From Haloprofundus marisrubri (lineage in GTDB: Archaea; Halobacteriota; Halobacteria; Halobacteriales; Haloferacaceae), in the NCBI RefSeq assembly GCF_001469955.1, contig NZ_LOPU01000037.1, positions 1 through 64,000 of the forward strand: a DNA stretch of 64,000 nt. The letters are read 5' to 3'. Below are positions 17,110 to 25,595 of the stretch, one piece after another. Position 1 is the stretch's first letter, and each line of letters begins with the position of its first letter. A program made the position numbers and the translations under genes. Under the pieces are notes generated by a model. That model saw only the letters and a program-made list of their open reading frames with translations. It made no database searches and was not told the origin of the DNA.

Positions 17110-17511
17110 TTACGTCGGACTCGGCGTCCGGACCTGCGAGAGGTACGCCGCGAGGTCCGTCGTCGTGACGATACCGATGAGGTCGTCGCCGTCGATGACC
17201 GGCAGATGGTGGAAGCCGTGTTCTATCATGCTGTCGGCGACGTCTCTGATTGGCGTCTGTGCCGTCGTCGTAATCGGGTCGCGCGACATGTACGCCGACA
17301 CCGGCGTCTCGTCTTTCGGTCGGCGTTCAGCGACGATTTGGACGAAGTCGGTGGAGGTGAGGATGCCTTCGAGGTGGTCCTCCTCGTCGACGACGAGTAC
17401 GGACCCGATATCGTGGTCCATCATCGTCTTCGCTGCCTCCTCGACGAGCGTATCGGGAGTAACCGTCTGTAACGAGGTGGACATCAACTGGGCGACGAAG
17501 ATATCGTCCAT
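17110..17511 (-). CDS. CBS domain pair protein
   Basis: A 133-residue protein made of two CBS motifs forming one Bateman module, the first at about residues 8-60 (SVLVVDEEDHLEGILTSTDF) and the second at about 72-130 (HHLPVIDGDDLIGIVTTTDL). The D-I-G-S-V-L-V-V pattern and the G-I-(L/V)-T-(S/T)-(T)-D loop are typical nucleotide-binding features. It probably binds AMP, ATP or SAM and acts as a stand-alone sensor. No fused effector domain. Monocistronic, divergent from sufS. Confidence 0.93.
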   Translation of the reverse strand: MDDIFVAQLMSTSLQTVTPDTLVEEAAKTMMDHDIGSVLVVDEEDHLEGILTSTDFVQIVAERRPKDETPVSAYMSRDPITTTAQTPIRDVADSMIEHGFHHLPVIDGDDLIGIVTTTDLAAYLSQVRTPSPT

Positions 17512-17695
17512 GAATTTTCATAGGTAGTGGCAGTGATAAGGATTGTCGTGGCGGAAGCCGGGACGGAAAGCGACTACGCTCTCGCCCGTCTCCGCGGTGA
17601 ACCCGAAGCTCCGCTCGGTGGGACGTAACGACGAACGGTTACGCACCCCCGTCAGACCGAAGGGATGTTAGTGCTCCGTCCCCTGCAATCCGACA

Positions 17696-18973
17696 ATGAG
17701 TACGCAGGAGTCGTACCCCATCGACGTCGATGCCATCCGCGAGGACTTCCCCATCCTCCAGCGGAAAATCGGCGGCGACGTGACGGTACCCGGCCCGAGC
17801 GAAGACGACGACACGCCACTCGTCTACCTCGACAACGGCGCGACGAGTCAAACACCCGACCAGGTCGTCGACGCCATCGCCGACTACTACCGCACCTACA
17901 ACTCGAACGTTCACCGCGGGATTCACCACTTGAGTCAGGAAGCTTCCGTGGCCTACGAGAACGCCCACGACCGCGTCGCGGAGTTCATCGGTGCGAACGG
18001 CCGAGAGGAAGTCGTCTTCACGAAAAACACCACCGAGAGCGAGAACCTCGTCGCCTACGCGTGGGGGCTGAACGAACTCGGCCCGGAGGACAGCGTCGTT
18101 CTCACGCAGATGGAACACCACGCCTCGCTGGTCACGTGGCAGCAAATAGGCAAAAAGACGGGCGCAGATGTCCGCTTCATCCGCGTCGACGAGGAGGGTC
18201 GACTCGACATGGACCACGCACGCGAACTCGTCGACGACTCGACGAAGATGGTGAGCGTCGTCCACGTCTCGAACACTCTTGGAACAGTTAACCCGGTCTC
18301 GGAACTCGCCGACCTCGCACACGACCACGGCGCGTACATCTTCGTCGACGGCGCGCAGTCGGTGCCCAATCGACCGGTCGACGTACAGGACATCGACGCG
18401 GACTTCTTCGCCTTCTCAGGACACAAGATGTGCGGTCCGACCGGCATCGGCGTCCTCTACGGGAAAGAGGAGATTCTCGAGGAGATGGAACCGTATCTGT
18501 ACGGTGGCGAGATGATTCGTCGTGTCAGCTACGACGACGCCTCGTGGGAGGACCTCCCGTGGAAGTTCGAGGCCGGAACGCCCGTCATCGCGCAAGGTAT
18601 CGCCCTCCACGCCGCCATCGACTACCTCGACGACATCGGGATGGAGAAGATTCAGCGCCACGAGGAGCAACTCGTCGAGTACGCCTACGACGAACTGACC
18701 GCCTTCGACGACGTGGAGATTTACGGTCCGCCGGGCGACGACCGCGGCGGCCTCGTCGCGTTCAACCTCGACGGCGTCCACGCCCACGACCTCTCCAGCA
18801 TCGTCAACGACTACGGCGTCGCCATCCGCGCGGGCGACCACTGTACGCAACCGCTGCACGACACCCTCGGCGTGGCAGCGTCGGCGCGTGCATCGTTCTA
18901 CCTCTACAACACGCACGAGGAAATCGATGTGTTGGTCGATGCGGTTGACGAAGCACGGCAGTTGTTCGGATAG
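17696..18973 (+). CDS. sufS: Cysteine desulfurase SufS
   Basis: A 425-residue class V aminotransferase-fold PLP enzyme that removes sulfur from cysteine for Fe-S cluster synthesis. PLP-binding Lys244 lies in FSGHKMCGPTGIG. His140/His141 of MEHHAS stack on PLP. The catalytic Cys383 sits in RAGDHCTQPL, the SufS (group II) form. An N-terminal extension of about 40 residues contains a SEDDDT loop. The scaffold gene sufU is 1.35 kb downstream with a PLP enzyme between them. A pyrimidine-rich T/C tract follows the stop and may terminate transcription. Confidence 0.95.
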   Translation: MSTQESYPIDVDAIREDFPILQRKIGGDVTVPGPSEDDDTPLVYLDNGATSQTPDQVVDAIADYYRTYNSNVHRGIHHLSQEASVAYENAHDRVAEFIGANGREEVVFTKNTTESENLVAYAWGLNELGPEDSVVLTQMEHHASLVTWQQIGKKTGADVRFIRVDEEGRLDMDHARELVDDSTKMVSVVHVSNTLGTVNPVSELADLAHDHGAYIFVDGAQSVPNRPVDVQDIDADFFAFSGHKMCGPTGIGVLYGKEEILEEMEPYLYGGEMIRRVSYDDASWEDLPWKFEAGTPVIAQGIALHAAIDYLDDIGMEKIQRHEEQLVEYAYDELTAFDDVEIYGPPGDDRGGLVAFNLDGVHAHDLSSIVNDYGVAIRAGDHCTQPLHDTLGVAASARASFYLYNTHEEIDVLVDAVDEARQLFG

Positions 18974-19006
18974 TTCGTTCTCGTTCTCTCGTTCTCGTTT
19001 TCCGCC
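18974..19006 (+). terminator. T/C-rich tract after sufS
   Basis: Immediately after the sufS stop the plus strand shows repeated GTTCTC-type units ending in TTTT (about 18974-19006). Haloarchaeal termination often occurs at such T-rich tracts without a strong hairpin. Inferred only from base composition. Confidence 0.35.
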
Positions 19007-19045
19007 GGCGCGCCGTTTATTGCCCTGCCCCGACACCGACTACCG

Positions 19046-20227
19046 ATGACCGAGCGCATCTGCTACGCCTGCGGCGAGAGGGCTGCCGCCCCCGCGACGC
19101 GCTGTGACTGTGGCGAACCGCTGTGGCTCGACACCGACCCTCACGACTTCGACTGGAACGCCGTCGCCGACGACCCGGGGATGTGGCGCTACGCCGAGTT
19201 GCTCCCCTTCGACTCGCCCGGCGGCGTCGCCGACGCGGCCGGAGGAACGCCCTTGCTTCGGCTCTCACGCCTCGACGAGTTCGCCGGCGTGCGACTCCAC
19301 CTGAAGGACGAGGGGTCGAACCCGACGGGGAGTTTCAAGGATAGGGGAAGCGCCCTCGGCGTTGCCGCGGCGCTCGAATCAGGTGTAAACATCGTTGGCA
19401 CTGTCTCGCACGGCAACATGGCGATGAGCACCGCCGCCAACGCCGCGAGCGCGGGTCTCGACTGCGTCGTGCTCGTCCCCGACGACATCCCCGAGTCGCG
19501 TATCGACCTCATCTCGCAGTACGGCCCCAGGCTGCTTCGGGTGAGCGGCGACTACGCGGCCCTCTACGACCGGTCGCTCGAACTCGGCGTGGAACTCGAA
19601 ATCCCCTTCTACAACTCCGACGTGCCGCTGCGCGTCGAAGGTCAGAAAACGACGGCACTGGAGATTTGCGAGGCGTTCGCGCCCGGCGTGCCGGACGCCA
19701 TCGTCCTCCCGGTGAGCAGCGGTGGCCACGCCAGCGGCGTCTGGAAAGCGCTTCGAGAACTGAAAACAGCAGGAACCATCGACCAACTTCCTCGCTTGTA
19801 CTTCGCGCAAGCGGCCGCCTGTGCGCCCATCGCCGAGGCGTTCGACGCCGGCGACGACGCGGTTTCGCCTGTCGAGGGTGGCGAGACCATCGCGTACTCC
19901 ATCGCCAACCGCGACCCGCCGAGCGGAACCAGAGCGCTCACGGCGGCGCGGGAGACTGACGGCGGCGTCGTCGCCGTCGACGACGACGAGATACGCGCTG
20001 CGAGAGGGGCGATAGCCGAGTCCGGCGGGTTGAGCGTCGAGTCCGCGTCCGCGACGTCGCTCGCTGCGATTCGACGACTCGCGGTCGACGGCGAACTCGG
20101 CGAGGAAGACGACGTCGTCGCGGTGGCGACGGGCAGGGGGGTTTCGGAGTCGCCGCCCAGTTCAGAAAGGGCGACGGTCGACCGGGTCGATATCGACGAA
20201 CTCGGCGAGAGACTCGGGTCGCGCTGA
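19046..20227 (+). CDS. Threonine synthase-like PLP enzyme with N-terminal zinc ribbon
   Basis: A 393-residue fold-type II PLP enzyme. PLP-binding Lys98 is in NPTGSFKDRG, the substrate/phosphate loop in VSHGNMAMS, and the PLP phosphate site in PVSSGGHASG. Four cysteines at 6, 9, 20 and 22 (CYAC and CDC) form a zinc-ribbon-like N-terminus, common in archaeal threonine synthases. It would convert O-phosphohomoserine to threonine. Haloarchaea often carry several paralogues, so a related reaction cannot be excluded. Its position between sufS and sufU is unusual but not proof of a sulfur role. Confidence 0.82.
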   Translation: MTERICYACGERAAAPATRCDCGEPLWLDTDPHDFDWNAVADDPGMWRYAELLPFDSPGGVADAAGGTPLLRLSRLDEFAGVRLHLKDEGSNPTGSFKDRGSALGVAAALESGVNIVGTVSHGNMAMSTAANAASAGLDCVVLVPDDIPESRIDLISQYGPRLLRVSGDYAALYDRSLELGVELEIPFYNSDVPLRVEGQKTTALEICEAFAPGVPDAIVLPVSSGGHASGVWKALRELKTAGTIDQLPRLYFAQAAACAPIAEAFDAGDDAVSPVEGGETIAYSIANRDPPSGTRALTAARETDGGVVAVDDDEIRAARGAIAESGGLSVESASATSLAAIRRLAVDGELGEEDDVVAVATGRGVSESPPSSERATVDRVDIDELGERLGSR

Positions 20228-20260
20228 GGACAGACTCGCCTCACGCTGAGTTTCGGGAGA

Positions 20261-20271
20261 CCCCCCCCCCC
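20261..20271 (+). repeat. Run of 11 cytosines upstream of sufU
   Basis: A homopolymer of 11 C residues lies between the threonine synthase-like gene and sufU, 50-60 bases upstream of the sufU ATG. It is outside any coding frame I support. Confidence 0.95.
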
Positions 20272-20320
20272 GAGCGCCCCGGAACCCTTTTGCATCGCAC
20301 TGGCCTACCCGAAGACAACT

Positions 20321-20743
20321 ATGGGTATGGGCTCGGACATGTACCGGCAGCAGATTCTCGACCACTACAAGAACCCGCGAAACTACGGCGAGATGGAGGA
20401 CCCGACGTTCTCGCACGTGGGCGAGAACCCCTCCTGCGGGGACACCATCAAGGTCGACGTGCGACTCGAAGACGACGGCGAGACCATCGAGTACGTCTCC
20501 TTTACCGGCGACGGCTGCGCCATCTCGCAGGCCAGCGCGAGTCTGCTCTCCGAGAAACTGCAGGGAACGACGCTCGACGAACTGGAGTCGATGGACACCG
20601 ACGACGTGACCGAGATGCTCGGCGTCGACATCAGTCCGATGCGGATCAAATGTGCGGTGCTGGCGCGACAGGTCGCACAGGACGGCGCGAAGCTCCACGA
20701 GGGCGAACTCGACGACCTCGACCGAACCGTCACCGAAGAGTAG
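20321..20743 (+). CDS. sufU: Fe-S cluster assembly scaffold / sulfur acceptor SufU
   Basis: A 140-residue IscU-fold protein. The three conserved cysteines are Cys39 in NPSCGD, Cys66 in GDGCAIS and Cys111 in RIKCAVL, with Asp41 as the fourth ligand. The insertion before the third Cys (about 18 residues, between LSEKL and the final helix) places it in the SufU group rather than IscU. It receives sulfur from SufS. The ATG at 20321 or the in-frame one at 20327 could start translation; a TTTTGC stretch about 25-30 bases upstream fits the first. Confidence 0.94.
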   Translation: MGMGSDMYRQQILDHYKNPRNYGEMEDPTFSHVGENPSCGDTIKVDVRLEDDGETIEYVSFTGDGCAISQASASLLSEKLQGTTLDELESMDTDDVTEMLGVDISPMRIKCAVLARQVAQDGAKLHEGELDDLDRTVTEE

Positions 20744-20822
20744 CGGTCGGAGAACGAAGTCGTAACGAGCGAACACGTCGGTCGAGCGATTTTCTCGCGG
20801 TGCTGTCTCTCAGCGCGGGGCG

Positions 20823-20857
20823 ACGATACAAAACGATACGCCGTCGTAGCGCGTATC
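20823..20857. promoter_or_regulatory. Inverted and direct GATAC repeats at the promoter of the zinc-ribbon microprotein
   Basis: A perfect 7-bp inverted repeat GATACGC (20835-20841) / GCGTATC (20851-20857) with a 9-base spacer ends 7 bases before the ATG at 20864. A further direct copy ACGATAC at 20823-20829 is exactly 10 bp upstream of the one at 20833-20839. The position covers the expected TATA box and transcription start, as for a repressor operator. Confidence 0.5.
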
Positions 20858-20863
20858 ATTGAC

Positions 20864-20995
20864 ATGGCACAACACCCCACACAGACGTACGAGTGTGCCG
20901 ACTGCGGCCGCCGACTTCGGACGGACAAACCGAGCAGTCGCTGTGCGGCGTGCGGCGGGGAGATGCTGAATCTCAGCACCGCCCGGAACAGCTAG
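20864..20995 (+). CDS. 43-residue zinc-ribbon microprotein
   Basis: A short protein with four cysteines as Cys11-x2-Cys14 and Cys27-x2-Cys30 (YECADCGRR and RCAACGGE), the spacing of a rubredoxin-like or rpoP-like zinc knuckle. It begins MAQHPTQTY and ends STARNS. Small zinc-finger proteins of this length are widespread and functionally important in haloarchaea; this one is not recognised more exactly. It has its own palindromic promoter region and is followed by a T7 tract. Confidence 0.8.
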   Translation: MAQHPTQTYECADCGRRLRTDKPSSRCAACGGEMLNLSTARNS

Positions 20996-21021
20996 AGAAG
21001 ACGGAGGAGAAAGAACGAGAG

Positions 21022-21030
21022 CTTTTTTTG
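21022..21030 (+). terminator. T7 tract terminator for the zinc-ribbon gene
   Basis: Seven consecutive T residues at 21023-21029 follow the stop of the 43-residue gene by about 27 bases and lie in the short gap before the convergent radA stop. Oligo-T is the standard intrinsic archaeal terminator. Confidence 0.6.
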
Positions 21031-21032
21031 GG

Positions 21033-22064
21033 TTATTCGGGCTTCAGGCCTTCGTTCTTGACGCGCATGACGGCTTCGCCGTCGGGGAGGTTCGGCGCGT
21101 CGACGAGGCGGACGATACGCTTGTCGCCTTTCGATTTGCGGAGGTACATCCGGAACGTCGATTTGTGGCCGAGGATGTTGCCACCGATAGGCTGGGTCGG
21201 GTCGCCGAAGAACGCGTCGGGGTTCGCAGACACCTGGTTCGTGACGACGATGACGCAGTTGTGGAGGTTGCCGACGCGGTCGATGTCGTGGAGGTGGCGG
21301 TTGAGCTTCTGCTGGCGGTCGGCGAGGTTCCCGCGGCCGACGTACTCGGCGCGGAAGTGCGCCGTCAGCGAGTCGATGCAGAGCAGGCGAACCGGCCACT
21401 CCGTGTCCGTGTGTTCGCTGGCGAGTTCTTCGGCCTTCTCGGCCAGAAGCATCTGGTGGTTGGAGTTGAACGCTTTTGCGACGTGAATCTTGTCGAGGAA
21501 GTCGTCCACGAGTTCCTCCATCGCAGCGTCGTCGCCGGGCGAGCCTTCGATTTCGCGGTCGTCCATCGTCGCCTGAATTACTTCGTCGTCGAGGCCGCGA
21601 ACCATGTCGTCGATACGTTCGGGGCGGAACGTGTCCTCGGAGTCGACGAAGATGCAGGAACCACGGAGGCCGCCGACTTCTTTCGGGAGTTGGACGTTGA
21701 CGGCCATCTGGTGGGTTATCTGGGACTTACCTGCACCGAACTCGCCGTACACTTCGGTGATGGACTGGGTTTCGAGGCCGCCGCCGAGGAGGTCGTCGGC
21801 TTCCGGAATCTGCCAGCTGAGTTTGCCGATGGTCTGGCGACGTTCGAGCACCGTCGAACCGGTCTCGAATCCGCCGATGTCGGCGGCGTCGCGGGCGGCG
21901 AGTACGACGTCGTTGGCCGTGCTCTCACCGATGTCTGCTTTCGAACCGAGGTCGCTCGGACTCGCGACGGCGATGCTCTCGTACGTTCGGTACCCGGCTT
22001 CCATGAGTTTGTCTGCGGTTGCGGGGCCGACACCCGGGAGGTTTTCGAGGTCGTCATCTGCCAT
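21033..22064 (-). CDS. radA: DNA repair and recombination protein RadA
   Basis: A 343-residue archaeal RecA/Rad51-family recombinase. The N-terminal helix-hairpin-helix DNA-binding domain (1-60) contains [12 protein letters not shown]. Walker A is GEFGAGKSQ (107-115) and Walker B LLCIDSLT. The loop region [15 protein letters not shown] and the ATP-cap/C-terminal [13 protein letters not shown] are present. No intein is inserted. It forms filaments on ssDNA and catalyses strand exchange. Monocistronic, with a TATA-like CTTTATG about 28-34 bases upstream. Confidence 0.98.
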   Translation of the reverse strand: MADDDLENLPGVGPATADKLMEAGYRTYESIAVASPSDLGSKADIGESTANDVVLAARDAADIGGFETGSTVLERRQTIGKLSWQIPEADDLLGGGLETQSITEVYGEFGAGKSQITHQMAVNVQLPKEVGGLRGSCIFVDSEDTFRPERIDDMVRGLDDEVIQATMDDREIEGSPGDDAAMEELVDDFLDKIHVAKAFNSNHQMLLAEKAEELASEHTDTEWPVRLLCIDSLTAHFRAEYVGRGNLADRQQKLNRHLHDIDRVGNLHNCVIVVTNQVSANPDAFFGDPTQPIGGNILGHKSTFRMYLRKSKGDKRIVRLVDAPNLPDGEAVMRVKNEGLKPE

Positions 22065-22091
22065 TGTATATCCGGCTTACGCCCCACCGGT

Positions 22092-22098
22092 CATAAAG
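22092..22098 (-). promoter_or_regulatory. TATA-like box for radA
   Basis: The minus strand reads CTTTATG 28-34 bases upstream of the radA ATG at 22064, fitting a transcript with little or no leader. Confidence 0.55.
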
Positions 22099-22209
22099 CC
22101 TCGTTAACAGGAGAGTGAAAGTGAAACTGGACGCAGGCATCGGGGCCAAATATCGACGTACGCGAACGTTCAAAACGGAAGAAGCAGACGGCGAGGCGGT
22201 CGAAGCGAT

Positions 22210-22827
22210 TCAGTCCCAGGGGTGACCGCCGCGTTGGTCGGGCCACAGCGGATACCAGTATCGTTCGTCGTCCTCGATGCCGAGTTCGCCGTCGAGAACG
22301 GACTGCAGTTTGAACTCCACGCGCTGGTTTCGTTCGTGGCCCGTCTGGGGCGCGAACGGATAGTACGCGCCGCGGCGGAACGAGTAAATCCAGTACGCAC
22401 GGACGTTCTCGTCGTCCTTCTCGAAACCGAAGACCGCAGTGAGAAGGCGAGAACCGTAGCCGCGTTCGATGAACTCGTCGGCGGCGAAGTGGATGCTCGT
22501 CACGAGGTCCTCGGGGTCGCTGTCTTCCAGCACCACCCACTGGTAGCCGTGGCTGTCGGCGTGGCGGCGGAAGGTCGTCCCCGTCTCCTCGCTGCCGGCG
22601 TGGAGGATGGCCTCGACTTCGTCGAGCGTCTCGGCGAAGTCGGTGCTGTCGACCGACGAGAAACAGAGCGCCGCGGCGCCGACGTGGTCGTAGCCGAGGT
22701 CCGCCTGCATCGTGAGATACGCGGTCGACATCCCGAAGAGGTCCTCGGGGTCGGCCGCACGCGTCGCGTCCGCCTCCGCTCGCATACCGAGCACCGAGCG
22801 GATGGAGTCGAACAGTCCCATGACCAT
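22210..22827 (-). CDS. pspAB: PspA-associated protein PspAB
   Basis: A 205-residue acidic cytosolic protein matching the haloarchaeal/actinobacterial PspAB family, which co-occurs with HtpX proteases. It starts MVMGLFDSIRSVLGM (or MGLF at 22821) and has conserved segments VGAAALCFSS, DSHGYQWVVLED, SIHFAADEFIERGYG and YWIYSFRRGAYYPFAP. It ends WPDQRGGHPWD. Proposed to act in envelope stress with HtpX; no enzymatic motif. It directly follows the HtpX array (18 bases) on the same strand. Confidence 0.85.
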   Translation of the reverse strand: MVMGLFDSIRSVLGMRAEADATRAADPEDLFGMSTAYLTMQADLGYDHVGAAALCFSSVDSTDFAETLDEVEAILHAGSEETGTTFRRHADSHGYQWVVLEDSDPEDLVTSIHFAADEFIERGYGSRLLTAVFGFEKDDENVRAYWIYSFRRGAYYPFAPQTGHERNQRVEFKLQSVLDGELGIEDDERYWYPLWPDQRGGHPWD

Positions 22828-22845
22828 CTCTCTGTGCTCCGACGG

Positions 22846-23706
22846 TTAGGAGGTTTCTGTCTCTCGCTCTCGCTGCCGCAGTCGTTCGACGCGTTTCTCA
22901 GTCGGCGGATGCGTCCACGGGAGAACTCCCGAGACTGGTGGAACGATACAGAACGCGCTCGCAGTACCGAGCGTTCGAAGGTCTTCGTCCTGCGGTTCAT
23001 GACCGTCGAGTGACCGGAGCGCCGACGCGAGCGCCGCGGGGTTCCCGGTGAGGACCGACGCCCCGCGGTCGGCAGCGAACTCCCGAGTGTGTGTGAGGAG
23101 GTACACCGCAGGCGCGGAGAGAGCCATCGCAGCGATAGAGAGCGGGAGGACGAAGACGAGACCGAACACTGCGCCGTAGAGACTCTGGCTCCCCACGTCG
23201 ACAGCAGCGTCGAACATCGTGCGACCGGAGAGGAGTGGGAACGCCACAACTGAGAGCACTACGGAGTCCCAGTGGACGGCGTGAACCAACTCGTGGGCGA
23301 GCACCGCTTCCAGTTCGTCGCCGCTGAGGGCGTCGGACAGACCGGTCGTCACGCAGAGCGTCGCACCGGACCCGCTGCCGACGGTGAACGCGTTCGCTTC
23401 GGCGTCGTCGACGACGGCGACGGCGGGTGTCGGAACGTCGGCCTGTCGCGCGAGCCGGTCGACGGCAGCGAGCAGGGTCGGTCGGTCGTCGTGGTCGACG
23501 CGGACCGCGTCGACGCCCGAGAGCGTCAGCGACGGCCCGAACACGAGGAGAGCGAGTAGGAGCGCTAACGGCGGGAGCGCGAGCAACAATCCGAACGGAC
23601 CGGCGAACTCGTACAGAACGAACGCGACGGCGACGTAGCCGAAGAGGACGTACCCGCCGGTGGCGACCGTTCGCAACAGGAGCGAGCGACTACGAGAGAG
23701 GGCCAT
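22846..23706 (-). CDS. HtpX-like M48 membrane metalloprotease (paralogue 1, most divergent)
   Basis: A 286-residue M48 family protease. Two N-terminal transmembrane helices are followed by the zinc-binding helix VLAHELVHAVHWDSV (HELVH) and the third-ligand region TREFAADRGASVL. Two further helices lie between them. It ends in the shared PPTEKRVERLRQ motif. Compared with the other three copies it has HELVH rather than HELAH and AVH instead of LKN after it, so it is the most diverged. It would cleave damaged membrane proteins on the cytosolic side. Confidence 0.9.
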   Translation of the reverse strand: MALSRSRSLLLRTVATGGYVLFGYVAVAFVLYEFAGPFGLLLALPPLALLLALLVFGPSLTLSGVDAVRVDHDDRPTLLAAVDRLARQADVPTPAVAVVDDAEANAFTVGSGSGATLCVTTGLSDALSGDELEAVLAHELVHAVHWDSVVLSVVAFPLLSGRTMFDAAVDVGSQSLYGAVFGLVFVLPLSIAAMALSAPAVYLLTHTREFAADRGASVLTGNPAALASALRSLDGHEPQDEDLRTLGTASAFCIVPPVSGVLPWTHPPTEKRVERLRQRERETETS

Positions 23707-23736
23707 ACCGAAACGCGAGACTGGGCGAATATAGGT

Positions 23737-24621
23737 TTACTGACCAGTCGTCGCCTCGGCGGTTCGTTCCATCTCGTGGAGTCGTTCAATGCGTTTCTCG
23801 GTGGGCGGATGTAGTCCCGGGAACTGCAGCGACGACCACGACGGCGCAACGATACAGAACGCGCTCACCGGGCCGAGACTCCGCATATCCCGTTCGGGCT
23901 TTTCGTCGATGTCGCCGAGCGTCCGAAGCGCCGAGGCGAGCGCCGCGGGCTTGCCGGTAAGCGCAATCGCGCCGCTGTCGGCAGCGTACTCGCGGGCGTT
24001 GGCGATGACGAGTACGGCGGGATAGCTGATAGGGAGGAGAACGAGCGGCGGAAACAGGAGGACGAGTCCGATACCGACGGGGAGCAAACCGGAATACTGC
24101 GATTCGTGCATCGTCGCCTCCGAGAGCGTGAGAAACAGCCCCGAGACAGTCAGTGGAAACGCCGCGAGTGTCATCACGACGGCGTCGTGGTTCTTCAGAT
24201 GCGCAAGTTCGTGAGCGAACACTGCCTCACGCTCGTCGGCGTCGATTTTTCGCAGCAGGCCGGTCGTAGCACAGACGACCGCCCGGTCCCCGGACCCCGC
24301 GGTGAACGCGTTGGGGTCGTCGTTGGCGACGACGGCCAACCGCGGCGTCGACACGCCCGCCTGTTGCGAGAGTCGGTGCAACGACGAGAACAGTTCCGGG
24401 TAATCGTCGGGGTCGACGTACGCGGCTCCGGCCGCGCTGAGTGCGAGACGATGCCCGAACAGAATCAAAAACAAGGGGACCGCGGTAAGTGTGACCGTCG
24501 CCACCACTGCGAACCACTCCCGAAAGATGACGAACAGGGGTGCGACGAGCAGGAGATAGCCGGCCGCGACGAGCGCGAGGGCGACGAGCAGACGACCGCC
24601 GAGCGACCAGTTTCGAGCCAT
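23737..24621 (-). CDS. HtpX-like M48 membrane metalloprotease (paralogue 2)
   Basis: A 294-residue protein with the start MARNWSLGGRLLVAL, which aligns with MSRDWSLGARLLVAL of paralogue 3; an upstream in-frame ATG (24648) is less likely. The active-site helix is VFAHELAHLKNHDAV and the third zinc ligand is in AREYAADSGAIAL. It ends LHPPTEKRIERLHEMER. It is closest to paralogue 3 in sequence, which points to a recent local duplication. Gap to paralogue 1 is 30 bases. Confidence 0.93.
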   Translation of the reverse strand: MARNWSLGGRLLVALALVAAGYLLLVAPLFVIFREWFAVVATVTLTAVPLFLILFGHRLALSAAGAAYVDPDDYPELFSSLHRLSQQAGVSTPRLAVVANDDPNAFTAGSGDRAVVCATTGLLRKIDADEREAVFAHELAHLKNHDAVVMTLAAFPLTVSGLFLTLSEATMHESQYSGLLPVGIGLVLLFPPLVLLPISYPAVLVIANAREYAADSGAIALTGKPAALASALRTLGDIDEKPERDMRSLGPVSAFCIVAPSWSSLQFPGLHPPTEKRIERLHEMERTAEATTGQ

Positions 24622-24671
24622 TCGACAGTATTTCAAAGCAGATGACAATTAGTGTTGCGTCACAGGCTGAG

Positions 24672-25544
24672 TCAATCAGTCTCCGCCTCACGTTCGAGCG
24701 TGCGGAGCCGTTCGATACGTTGCTCGGTCGGCGGGTGGAGACCCGGAAACTGGAGCAGTCCCCACGACGGCGAAACGATACAGAACGCGCTCACCGGACC
24801 GAGACTCCGCATGTCCCGTTCGGGTTTTTCATCAACCTCGTCGAGTGTGCGGAGCGCCGAGGCAAGTGCCGCGGGCTTGCCAGTGATGGTGACTGCACCG
24901 CGGTCGGCAGCGTACTCGCGGGCGTTGGCGATGACGAGAACCGGCGGATAGCTGACCAGAAGTAACAACAGCGAGACGAGCAGTCCCACCAGTCCGACGA
25001 CGAACCCACGAAGCTCCGAGCGCCGCGGGTCGAACGCCCATTCGGCGGAGAGGAACAACGTCGCCGCGACGGTCACCGGGAACGCTACGAGCGTCATTAC
25101 TGTCGCGTCCGCGTTCTGCAGGTGCGCGAGTTCGTGGGCGAACACCGCGTCGAGTTCCTCGTCGTCGAGCGTCCGAAGGAGGCCGGTGGTGACGCAGACG
25201 ACAGCACTGTCTCCCGACCCGGCGGTGAATGCGTTCGGGTCGTCGCTGGCGACGACGGCCAGACGCGGCGTCGACACGCCCGCCTGTTGTGAGAGTCGGT
25301 GCAGCGACGAGAAGAGAGTCGGATAATCGTCGGGGTCGACGTACGTCGCATCCACCGCATCGAGCGCGAGACGGTGGCCGAACAGAATCAGCAAGAGCGG
25401 AACGAATGCGAGCACGAGCGTCGCAATGGCGGCAATCCGCAACGGGAGAAACACGAACAGAGGCGCGACCAGCAACAGATACCCAGCCGTGACGAATCCA
25501 AGCGCCACGAGCAACCGGGCACCGAGCGACCAGTCACGACTCAT
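24672..25544 (-). CDS. HtpX-like M48 membrane metalloprotease (paralogue 3)
   Basis: A 290-residue membrane protease with active-site VFAHELAHLQNADAT and third-ligand motif AREYAADRGAVTI, followed by GKPAALASALRTL shared with paralogue 2. Four hydrophobic segments. It ends LHPPTEQRIERLRTLEREAE. Fifty bases separate it from each neighbour, enough for an individual promoter. Confidence 0.93.
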   Translation of the reverse strand: MSRDWSLGARLLVALGFVTAGYLLLVAPLFVFLPLRIAAIATLVLAFVPLLLILFGHRLALDAVDATYVDPDDYPTLFSSLHRLSQQAGVSTPRLAVVASDDPNAFTAGSGDSAVVCVTTGLLRTLDDEELDAVFAHELAHLQNADATVMTLVAFPVTVAATLFLSAEWAFDPRRSELRGFVVGLVGLLVSLLLLLVSYPPVLVIANAREYAADRGAVTITGKPAALASALRTLDEVDEKPERDMRSLGPVSAFCIVSPSWGLLQFPGLHPPTEQRIERLRTLEREAETD

Positions 25545-25595
25545 CGTGACAGTGCTACAAAACGAAGAGAAATCAGTGTTCCGTCAGCGGGTCGC

